Shown: positions 26,486 to 33,945 of the stretch, one piece after another | Position numbering within the stretch: the first letter of the stretch is position 1 | How the letters are laid out: each line of letters opens with the position of its first letter | Origin: a bacterium | GTDB taxonomy: Bacteria > Vulcanimicrobiota > Vulcanimicrobiia > Vulcanimicrobiales > Vulcanimicrobiaceae | Direction: 5' to 3' | Assembly (NCBI GenBank): GCA_021794205.1 | Contig: JAJYRH010000008.1 | Location: forward strand, 1-64,000 | Length of the DNA stretch: 64,000 nt | Position numbers and translations under genes: made by a program | The notes under the pieces: model-generated | What the model was told of the DNA's origin: nothing | Databases searched by the model: none | Seen by the model: the letters and a program-made list of their open reading frames with translations, nothing else

Positions 26486-29209
26486 ATGAGCGATAGGGGG
26501 GTACGCTATCGTCGCGAGGGTGCGATGCAGAAACCTAATTCCGCCGCAAGCGAGCTGCGGCGCGAGGATCGTGAAAAAGTCCTCGTCGTGGCAGCACCCG
26601 CCGGGTTTGGAAAGAAGCGATTTGCTCGGGAGCGGGCAACGATCTCGTCACGTTCGCTCCTCCTTCGCTGCGCGCGCGGCGAACGCACCAAAGAGGTCCT
26701 CGCGCAGCTTCAAGAGGGGATTGCGAAGCTGCAGCCGGGCGGAAACTGGACGATCGTCCTCGAGGAAGCCGAACGCCTCGAGGGCGCGGGGCTCGCCGAT
26801 GTGATTCGCGAGGTGCTTCCGCATCTCCATGCGGGAGCGCTCATCGTTACGACCGCACGCGCCTCTCCCGCGGAGTTCTCGGCGTTCGCTCCGACCGAAG
26901 TGCGCGTCCTCCGCCGCTCGCGGCTGGTGGTTCAGGTCGAGGATTTTCCGCTCTTCCCCGCTTTCGCGGGGCTCGATGCGTCGACGCAATTTCGTATCGC
27001 AATGTTCGCGCACGGATGGAGCTACCCGATGAAGATCCTCGCCGAGAAAATCGCGAACGAGACCGCACTGCCCTATCCCGCCGATTTCGGCGACGAGATG
27101 TGGCGCGAGGTCTTTGACTGGCTCGAGGCTGCGGTGCTCGCACCCTTGCCGGAAGATATTCGCTCGACTCTTTTAGCGGCAACGACGTTCGGAGATCTTA
27201 CCGTTCGCGATTTCGGCGACTTCGATGGAAGGTCGTCCGAAACCGTGACGCGCGTATGCCATGAATATCAGCTCGCCGACGACGTTCATGAAAGCGTACA
27301 GGTGTTGCCGCTGCTGCGTCGTCTCTTTCATCGGCGATACGGTGCCGAAATGCGCGAAATTGCAAACAGTACGCTCGGAACGACGGCGTCGCTTCGCGAT
27401 GAATTACGGGCGATTCGCGGATTCATCGCAAGCGAGCAACTGGTCAAAGCGGGAGCGCTCGCCGGCGAGCGACACGTGCCGGATTTATCGGATTACGCAT
27501 ATCCGGGGCTCGTACTCGAAAGCATGGAGGGAGCGACGCCGAATTTCGCTGGCTTTCCGTGGCTTTGGCTCGCCATGGTACCCGCGCGCCGTTCATTTTG
27601 CGCCCCCGAGCAGCTCGCCGCCGAAGGGCTCGCAGTGCTGGAAAACGCCGAGAACGACGCGCGTCTGAACGTCGGCTTGCGGGCGGCGACTGCGGGCCTG
27701 CTCGCCGAATCGGGAAAACTCGATCGATCGTGCGAGCTGCTCGGCGAGATTCCTGAAGGTCGATGGGGCGAAGGCGCGCGCCGATACGTCGAACTCTTTA
27801 TTGCGGTTCACGAAAAGCGCTACGACGATGCCTTGGTGTGGTACCGAAAAGGGAGAGCGTTCTTCGGCCGCTCTCCGGCATGGTTCGCGCATATGCAACG
27901 AATCGTGCTTCGCGCGCAAGAGGGCCGAGCGTTAGTCGGCGGGGAGGATCTGTTACTTGAGGATATGCTCGCATCGGCGCGATCCGGACATCTTCCGTAC
28001 GCGGCGGGTGGGGCGATCGCTCACGCGTATTATCTCGCGTGGTTGCAGGGCAATATCGGCGATGAGGCGGCATACCACGCGGCACTCATGCGACAACTCT
28101 ATTGCGGTGGATCGCCGATGCTCTGGCGCGCCGCTGCCGGAAGCTATGGGATCGAGCTCGACGGCTCGGTAAAAAGCGAACCGATCGATGCGATTTTTGC
28201 GCTGCTGTTTGCAGCGGAACGCTCCGAATCGCAGAGAGATCGATGCGCCCTTATCGATCGGGCGATCGCACTCGCCGGCGAACGAGAGCTCTTTCGGCTG
28301 CAAGCCGCTTCCTATATCGCGCGCGCCCTTTGCGACCCGGAGAGCGCTTCTGGGGCACTCGCCGAGGCCGCACGACTGGCAGAGCGCGAAGGCTTTGAAG
28401 ATCTGCGTCGTGGCATTGCGGTCTTCGCGCACGAGCGATGGGCGGAGCGTCCGCGATATATCCGTACCTTCGTCGAGCGCTTCGCACCGACGAAGCCGAA
28501 GCCGCGCGACGAAACGCGGCTGAACTTCGATATCGTGTCCGGACGACTCGCTTCACCCGACGGCACGACGATTCGAACGGCGGAGGGTACGGCGGCGCTC
28601 TTGGCGTTGCTCGCATCCGAAGGCGGCTCGGTTCGCCGCGAGCGCGCGATCGATTTGCTGTGGCCCGATCTCGATCCAGCAGCGGGATCGAATGCGCTTA
28701 AAGCGTCCTTACACCGGCTCCGTCGGCAACTCGGGGACGCCGGGGCCGTGACGCTGCGAGCGGGTGCGTTGTATCTTGGTGCGAACCTCCACGCGAATTT
28801 CGCGGATATTCTCGATTTGGCGGAATGCCGCGATCCGGCTCGCGATGGCGCGGCGATGGCTGCGACACTCGCGAAAATCTCCGAAGAGTCGTGGTCGTGG
28901 GCGCCGTGGGAGTGGTTTGAAGAACGCGCGCGGCGCATCCGCGACGCGGCGCGAGCGATGGGAACGATGCTGATCGCCGCGCAGAGCGCCGCCAAGGATT
29001 GGAATGCTGTCATGACGACCGCCCACGCGATGGTGAAGATCGAACCCTTCGATGAATTTCCGCACGAAGCGCTCGCCCGAGCGTACCTAGCGACGGGGAA
29101 CGCTCCGCTCGCAGCCGAGGAGGTGCGTGGGTATGAACGGCTCCTAAAAGACGAACTCGGCCTCGAGTTGTCGGCGACTATGCGCGCGCTGCTCCATGCG
29201 GAGGGCTAG
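26486..29209 (+). CDS. BTAD/SARP-type transcriptional regulator with a STAND-like N-terminus
   Basis: 907 residues. AAAGGAGG 7 nt before the ATG fixes the start. The N-terminal third resembles the ATPase part of MalT/LuxR-type STAND proteins (VVAAPAGFGKK, IVLEEAERLE), but the Walker A ends in KK rather than KT/KS. A helical TPR-like middle follows. From about residue 690 there is an OmpR-like winged helix (VRRERAIDLLWPDLDP, ALKASLHRLRRQLG) and then a bacterial transcriptional activation domain (about 780-905). It probably binds DNA repeats and activates transcription in response to an unknown signal; the adjacent 21-bp repeats are natural candidates. Confidence 0.87.
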   Translation: MSDRGVRYRREGAMQKPNSAASELRREDREKVLVVAAPAGFGKKRFARERATISSRSLLLRCARGERTKEVLAQLQEGIAKLQPGGNWTIVLEEAERLEGAGLADVIREVLPHLHAGALIVTTARASPAEFSAFAPTEVRVLRRSRLVVQVEDFPLFPAFAGLDASTQFRIAMFAHGWSYPMKILAEKIANETALPYPADFGDEMWREVFDWLEAAVLAPLPEDIRSTLLAATTFGDLTVRDFGDFDGRSSETVTRVCHEYQLADDVHESVQVLPLLRRLFHRRYGAEMREIANSTLGTTASLRDELRAIRGFIASEQLVKAGALAGERHVPDLSDYAYPGLVLESMEGATPNFAGFPWLWLAMVPARRSFCAPEQLAAEGLAVLENAENDARLNVGLRAATAGLLAESGKLDRSCELLGEIPEGRWGEGARRYVELFIAVHEKRYDDALVWYRKGRAFFGRSPAWFAHMQRIVLRAQEGRALVGGEDLLLEDMLASARSGHLPYAAGGAIAHAYYLAWLQGNIGDEAAYHAALMRQLYCGGSPMLWRAAAGSYGIELDGSVKSEPIDAIFALLFAAERSESQRDRCALIDRAIALAGERELFRLQAASYIARALCDPESASGALAEAARLAEREGFEDLRRGIAVFAHERWAERPRYIRTFVERFAPTKPKPRDETRLNFDIVSGRLASPDGTTIRTAEGTAALLALLASEGGSVRRERAIDLLWPDLDPAAGSNALKASLHRLRRQLGDAGAVTLRAGALYLGANLHANFADILDLAECRDPARDGAAMAATLAKISEESWSWAPWEWFEERARRIRDAARAMGTMLIAAQSAAKDWNAVMTTAHAMVKIEPFDEFPHEALARAYLATGNAPLAAEEVRGYERLLKDELGLELSATMRALLHAEG

Positions 29210-29251
29210 GGAGCGCGAGGAATTTGTTTGGAGAGCTGCAAAGGGAATCGA

Positions 29252-29461
29252 ATGGTTGATTTTCTGTTTAGCGGCACTGCCCGCGTCATTCGCGCCGTCA
29301 TCGGCGCACTGCTGATTTTTTGGGCCTATCACTCGCTCGCGGGAATCGGGCGCGACATCATCGGCATCGTCGGCCTTATTTTCGTTCTCTCCGGGCTCGT
29401 CAATTTTTGCGGACTCGCACCGCTATTCGGGGGTCCGTTCATGAGGCGCGCCTCCAAATAA
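29252..29461 (+). CDS. small two-helix membrane protein (YgaP/DUF2892-like)
   Basis: 69 residues, two hydrophobic segments with the pattern of the YgaP-type transmembrane domain (RVIRAVIGALLIFW, then GLIFVLSGLVNFCGLAPLFG). ATG 29252 has AAAGGGA about 5 nt upstream. Function unknown; full YgaP carries a rhodanese domain that is absent here. The last 39 bp overlap the decayed kinase gene on the other strand. Confidence 0.7.
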   Translation: MVDFLFSGTARVIRAVIGALLIFWAYHSLAGIGRDIIGIVGLIFVLSGLVNFCGLAPLFGGPFMRRASK

Positions 29462-30127
29462 CGGTTCGAGTTTCCTGACGACGACGGCACCGAGCAGCCG
29501 CTCTACCTCGAGCGGATCGCGGAGTTGCGTTCCGTGCGTCATCGCGGTCGCCGCACCATCGGTGCTTCCGAGCCGAAGCCCTTCGGCAAACGGCAGGCCT
29601 TCGTTGAAGGCGATCGCCAGCGCTGCGACCATGGAATCGCCCGAACCGACGGTGCTGCATGCCGCGACCGCCGGTGGGCGCGCCTCCCAGGCTCCCTCGG
29701 CATCGAGGCCGATCGCCCCATCCTCACCGCGCGAGATCACCACGAAAGCCGCGCCGCGTTCTTGAAGTTCGTGTGCGGCAGCGACAACGCTCGCGGTGTC
29801 GGGTAGAGGTCGCCCCAGCAGTTTCTCCGCCTCTTCGAGGCTCGGGTTCACCAGAAGTGGGCGGGCGGCGAGTGCGTGGGCGAGCGGCGTGCCGGAGGTA
29901 TCGACGATCGTGCGCATGTCGTGCGTGTGGAGCCATGCCACGAGTTCGCCGTCGAGTGCCCGAGGCGATGGATCACACGGCTCGCGTTCGCGCCCTTTCC
30001 TCCCGGATCGACGGCATCGAGCGCGCAGCGATTGATGCCGTCGATCCGGGAGGAGCGACTCCGCAGGGATTGCTGCGTCGATTGCCGGGTTTAAAGTGAC
30101 GGTTCGAATGGTCGGGGCGCCGTTCAC
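29423..30127 (-). pseudogene. decayed PfkB-family sugar kinase (1-phosphofructokinase-like)
   Basis: The first residues, TVTLNPAIDAA, and the last half, including the catalytic GSGDSMVAALAIA, are PfkB/FruK-like. In between, the GGKGANASRVIHRLG signature occurs only in another frame, and roughly 100 residues (the substrate lid region) are missing before LDGELVAWLHTHD. The frame as a whole stays open for 234 codons but would give a scrambled N-terminus. A perfect 21-bp inverted repeat (29998-30018 with 30034-30054) lies at the damage site. A functional kinase is unlikely. Confidence 0.75.
29998..30054. repeat. perfect 21-bp inverted repeat in the kinase pseudogene
   Basis: Arm 1 at 29998-30018 and arm 2 at 30034-30054 are exact reverse complements, with a 15-nt loop. 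Arm 2 read on the minus strand codes the VDPGG of the PfkB signature, so arm 1 looks like an inverted copy of coding DNA. No T-run follows on either strand, so it is not an ordinary terminator. Confidence 0.9.
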
Positions 30128-30136
30128 GCGTCGATC

Positions 30137-30586
30137 TCATTCTTCCGAACGCGTCCCCCGATGAGCGTTCCAAGAAGAATCGGCGAATGCTCGGTGCTGT
30201 TTGCTCGGCCAAGTGATCAGCAGTTGAATGCGCGGAGCATCGGGTGCTCGCATAAACGAAATGAGGACGCGTTCGAGGCCCCACGGAAAGCGGAAGCGGT
30301 AATCGAATTCGACGGTTCCATGGCCGCCCGGTGCGGCGAGCTCTGCAAACCGCCCGTGGAACTCCGCATCCTGCGTGCACGGTGCGACGTCGCGAAAGAA
30401 GTTGCGCCCGATCTGTGCTGGGGCGAGGCGTCGCGAATAGCCTGCTTCCGTTCGGTTGTAGCGAAGAATCGTCCCATCGAGATCGAGCGTGATGATCCCA
30501 ACGGGCAGCGCGTCGATCTCCTCGCGCCCCATCTCCTCGATCCGCTCGAGCAGAGCCCGGCGCTCGCTCTCCGATGTGGGAAGCAT
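30137..30586 (-). CDS. photoactive yellow protein (PYP)-like PAS protein
   Basis: 149 residues, a single PAS domain. It aligns without gaps to PYP through its core: Tyr43, Glu47, Ser51, Arg53 and Cys70 match PYP Tyr42, Glu46, Thr50, Arg52 and Cys69. The segment IGRNFFRDVAPCT is almost the same as the PYP chromophore loop. In PYP the Cys carries p-coumaric acid by a thioester and the Tyr/Glu hold its phenolate, giving blue-light sensing. No tyrosine ammonia-lyase or coumaroyl ligase lies in this window. A 20-residue charged tail extends beyond PYP. Cytoplasmic; partner unknown. Confidence 0.82.
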   Translation of the reverse strand: MLPTSESERRALLERIEEMGREEIDALPVGIITLDLDGTILRYNRTEAGYSRRLAPAQIGRNFFRDVAPCTQDAEFHGRFAELAAPGGHGTVEFDYRFRFPWGLERVLISFMRAPDAPRIQLLITWPSKQHRAFADSSWNAHRGTRSEE

Positions 30587-30709
30587 GATGTCGCTCTCTA
30601 TCTGCCTCCGTTCGACGTATTCCTGGATGCAGGGGTTCGCTTAAATTCGAACGCGCTTGGCCTTCACGATCGAAGGACAGGGCGGGGGCGTCCAAGAAGG
30701 CGGCGTGTG

Positions 30710-31666
30710 ATGCGCACGTTAGCGTTGCTGCTGCTCGTCGTCGCCTTTTTCGTTCGAACGGGCGCTCTCTCGCTTGCGGCCTCCGCCGCCCCCGCCCCGC
30801 CGCACCTTTCATGCGCGGCCGTCATCGCTCGCTTGAAGGATCCCCGATTTGCCGCCCAGGCGAAGGGTGCCGGTGACCTTTTATGCATCGACGGCCCGAT
30901 CGCCGATGTAAAGTTCGCGCCGCCACACGGACGCGGTACGAACGCCGGGAACGAGCACTACTTTCTGAACTACGGCGACAGCGTCTCGATCCGAGGATGT
31001 TCGCGTCCCGGGCCTCATCCTGTGGTGACCGTGCTGTCGATCGAGAACGTCCTTGCCGGAAAAGCTCCGGAGCCCAGCGACGAAGTCTCCTGCGCGTCCA
31101 AAACGTTCACCGCCCACAGACCCGAGAGTCCGCCATCGCCCTTCGTGGCTATGTTTAAGCGTTTTGCCGCGGTCATTTTAGGGCTTTTCAACGACCACAC
31201 GCTCTCGCTTACGACCGACGTTTCCCGTGGAGCAGAAGCGGCTCGACTTCGCTCGTCCTCGCTTTCAAATCCACAGTTCATACCTCAAACGCTCGACCGG
31301 ATTTCCATCGGTTGGGCGGGAGGCACGCCGCCCTTTCGGGTCGTTCTTTCCAGCCCTCGTGGAGCCGTCGCTACGCAGGTCGTCACCTCCGGGCGGTCGC
31401 TTATGAATATCCCGGTAGGGCTGTCGGCAAAGCGCATCGAGGTAACGATCGTCGATGGATCGGGTTCTCGCATCGATTGTGCGATCGAACGCTCGAAAGA
31501 GCCGCCGCACGTGCCATGGGCGTCGAGTTCCGAATGGAACGCCGCGTCGCTACTCCGTTATAAAAATCGCCATTGGCGCCTGTATGCATACACCTTAATC
31601 GCGCCCGATCGAGCGACGAATGTCGTGGCATCGCTATTGGCAGGGCGCTTGAGCGGTGAATATTAA
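30710..31666 (+). CDS. uncharacterised secreted protein, first gene of the CHASE2/M48 operon
   Basis: 318 residues, not recognised. N-terminal signal peptide (RTLALLLLVVAFFV, cleavage near the SAAPAPP region). Five or so Cys in the mature N-terminal half (SCAAV, LLCIDG, RGCSRPG, VSCASK) suggest disulfides. A Ser/Pro-rich linker and a hydrophobic patch (AAVILGLF, about residue 155) follow. The C-terminal half has a beta-rich look (TLDRISIGWAGGTPPFRVVLSS). ATG 30710 is chosen, with AAGAAGG upstream. The stop overlaps the CHASE2 gene by 11 bp. Confidence 0.7.
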   Translation: MRTLALLLLVVAFFVRTGALSLAASAAPAPPHLSCAAVIARLKDPRFAAQAKGAGDLLCIDGPIADVKFAPPHGRGTNAGNEHYFLNYGDSVSIRGCSRPGPHPVVTVLSIENVLAGKAPEPSDEVSCASKTFTAHRPESPPSPFVAMFKRFAAVILGLFNDHTLSLTTDVSRGAEAARLRSSSLSNPQFIPQTLDRISIGWAGGTPPFRVVLSSPRGAVATQVVTSGRSLMNIPVGLSAKRIEVTIVDGSGSRIDCAIERSKEPPHVPWASSSEWNAASLLRYKNRHWRLYAYTLIAPDRATNVVASLLAGRLSGEY

Positions 31667-33110
31667 ATCCATAACGGCGGCGCGGAAACGTCTAATCGGT
31701 CGATTGAAAAAAATCGTTACGGCGGCGTCGAAGCGCCTAATCCATCTATTGAAAAAAAAAGCCAGCGCTATTTGGCGCGACGCTCTCGGAATTTTACGCG
31801 ACTTTAAAAAACTGGTCGCAATCCTAGCGATGCTCTTTTTTTTCGCCCTATGGATTTCTCCTTTGCACAACGACGGGCCGTTATACTCGATTACCCAATC
31901 GAATCAAAGCTTCTATGACTCGGCGAGCCAGCAAAATGAATGCAAGCATGTCCGTTTCACGAACGTTCAAAACGACAGGGCGTGCGAATTCAGAAAAACC
32001 ATTTGGGTACGCCTCGATCCAAACTTCTACAAGTACGGCGCGCTCTATCGTCGCTCCGTAGGCCATCGCAGGCTCGCCCGGCTTCTGACGTTATTGGCTC
32101 GAAGAAATCCCAAAGTCGTCATAGTCGATGTTGGCTTAACGATGCCTCGTGGCGGCGGTCGACGCGACGCGGTGCGTTCGTTTTTCGATCGAGTAGCTCG
32201 GACGCCGTGTCGAAAAGGCGTATGCACTAGGTGGATTTTAGCGTCGACCGTTCGGACGAGGGGCAAGCCCGCCCATTCCTGCGTGTGGGGCGCTTCTCCG
32301 CTTAGCGCTGCGACGCTCAGCCGATCGGCGAACAAAATATTTATGGCAAGCTCGGTAGGCGAGGTTGGGGAATCGAGCGGCTACGAACGTTTTGTTGGAA
32401 TTGCGACCACGTGTAAGAACGCACGAAATTCGGGATCGAGTGTTCGATTGAACGCCGCGGTTTTGGCGGCGGAGATTATGGGAACCAACCGTCGAGCGCC
32501 GAATCCAACCGACCCTACAATCATTCGAAACGAGCGGGCGAGGTGGGGCGACAAGCAGCGCATATTTTATCGATGGCGGGAAAAATACGTCTGTCATCAG
32601 AGCGACGCGTGCCTCAGCGCGACCGGAATTCTCGAAATGGGCGCTTCGAGCGCTCCCTACGCGTCCCTGAAAAATGCGGCCGTTTTCGTCGGTCCGGGGC
32701 GCCGGTCGGCGGGTGCCATCAGCGATATTCACATAACTCCGTTAGGACTCATGCCCGGAACCTTGGTGTTAATAAATGCATATCGAACCCTACTGAGGGG
32801 CGGGGTGTACGTGGTGCCGCTTCAAAAAATCCTCATCGTCATTATTGGTCTCGCTATAGCGGTTTCCGCGGAAATGAAGCATTCGGAAAATATTGTGCTG
32901 CTTCTCGGGTGGTTATTTAGCATTTCAATCGCGTTGTCGATCGGGTTTCTATTCGAACATCAAACATATATCGAGTTTGGGTTCCTCTTCGCGACCGTCT
33001 CGATTAGCAGTGCGTTGACCGTATTCATTGGGGCGATGGAACCGCTGTTCCGTGAGCACGTCCCTCGACTTATGGGAAGGAATAAAAGTGCGAATGCGAC
33101 TTCCGACTAG
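31656..33110 (+). CDS. CHASE2-domain membrane protein lacking an output domain
   Basis: 484 residues. Lys/Arg-rich N-terminus, one membrane segment near 50-68, an extracytoplasmic CHASE2-like domain (about 70-395) with VVIVDVGLT near 155 and the closing KNAAVFVGPG...SDIHITPLGLMPGTLV, then three membrane segments (about 395-470). CHASE2 domains sense unknown extracellular signals. Here the chain ends 20 residues after the last helix, with no kinase, cyclase or GGDEF, so signalling must go through partners. GTG start at 31656, 11-bp overlap with the previous gene. AT-richer than surrounding genes. CHASE2 and CHAT genes often neighbour each other. Confidence 0.78.
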   Translation: MNIKSITAARKRLIGRLKKIVTAASKRLIHLLKKKASAIWRDALGILRDFKKLVAILAMLFFFALWISPLHNDGPLYSITQSNQSFYDSASQQNECKHVRFTNVQNDRACEFRKTIWVRLDPNFYKYGALYRRSVGHRRLARLLTLLARRNPKVVIVDVGLTMPRGGGRRDAVRSFFDRVARTPCRKGVCTRWILASTVRTRGKPAHSCVWGASPLSAATLSRSANKIFMASSVGEVGESSGYERFVGIATTCKNARNSGSSVRLNAAVLAAEIMGTNRRAPNPTDPTIIRNERARWGDKQRIFYRWREKYVCHQSDACLSATGILEMGASSAPYASLKNAAVFVGPGRRSAGAISDIHITPLGLMPGTLVLINAYRTLLRGGVYVVPLQKILIVIIGLAIAVSAEMKHSENIVLLLGWLFSISIALSIGFLFEHQTYIEFGFLFATVSISSALTVFIGAMEPLFREHVPRLMGRNKSANATSD

Positions 33111-33945
33111 CTTCCGGTGCCGAGCGTTCGCGCTCGTTCTGCTAGCGCTATCGGCCGGCTCCTCGCGGGCGGCCCTTTCGAAGAACGCTCCCCCGGCGTT
33201 TTCGGCAGAACGCGTGCAAAGCGCCGAGATCTTTCAGGACCTTTTGCTCAAACATCAAGTCGTGATGCACTCTCGGTACTACCCGCTATTGCGACACATA
33301 CGGCAAAAGTTGCTTCGCGCCGCGGACGTGCGCGCGTCGATGGACAAATTCGGTTATACCTTTAATTACGTTATCGTGCGCGACCCGGAGCCGAATGCTT
33401 TCGCCTCTCCCGGAGGCATTATATTCATCACGGATTCTCTCTTGCATCTCTTGCATAACGATCAGGAGTTATACGGAGTGCTGGCCCACGAAACGTCGCA
33501 CGTATTGCTTTCTCATGCGGTCGAGCGTCAACGCGAGCAGAATTTACTGGCGGCTGCGGCGATTACGGCAATGATGTTTGAAAAGTCGAAAGCGTTGCAG
33601 TTTGCGACGGGTATGCTCGGGAGTTATGCGTTTTTAAATTACGATCGGCAGCAGGAACTCGCTGCGGATCACGAAGGAACCAAGATTCTCTCGGAGATCG
33701 GCGTGAACCCCTGGGGGTTGAGTTGGGCCCTCGAAGCGCTGAAGGCAAAGACCGGGGGATTGGGTTTTGAGTCGTACTTAAGCGATCACCCGTCTTTTCG
33801 GCAACGTCAGGAAAAGATAAAGTCGTTTATCGAAGATTCTCCAAAATTACGGAGAGCGAACGAGCGCGAACCGTCCTCCCACGGTCTCCGGACGAATTAT
33901 CCCGGAACTACGTTTCTCGTTATGTTCCCGCCGGGCTCGAATTAA
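33088..33945 (+). CDS. secreted M48-family zinc metalloprotease
   Basis: 285 residues with a signal peptide (AFALVLLALSAGSSRAA). Zinc site H134-E-T-S-H138, and Glu190 in the QELAADHEG helix as third ligand, the usual M48 layout. It resembles periplasmic M48 enzymes such as BepA and LoiP, which degrade misassembled envelope proteins, but has no lipobox Cys and no TPR tail. GTG 33088 has GGGAAGGA 6 nt upstream; the start overlaps the CHASE2 gene by 23 bp. Its 3' end overlaps the convergent CHAT gene by 26 bp. Likely a working protease within the island's system. Confidence 0.88.
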   Translation: MRMRLPTSFRCRAFALVLLALSAGSSRAALSKNAPPAFSAERVQSAEIFQDLLLKHQVVMHSRYYPLLRHIRQKLLRAADVRASMDKFGYTFNYVIVRDPEPNAFASPGGIIFITDSLLHLLHNDQELYGVLAHETSHVLLSHAVERQREQNLLAAAAITAMMFEKSKALQFATGMLGSYAFLNYDRQQELAADHEGTKILSEIGVNPWGLSWALEALKAKTGGLGFESYLSDHPSFRQRQEKIKSFIEDSPKLRRANEREPSSHGLRTNYPGTTFLVMFPPGSN

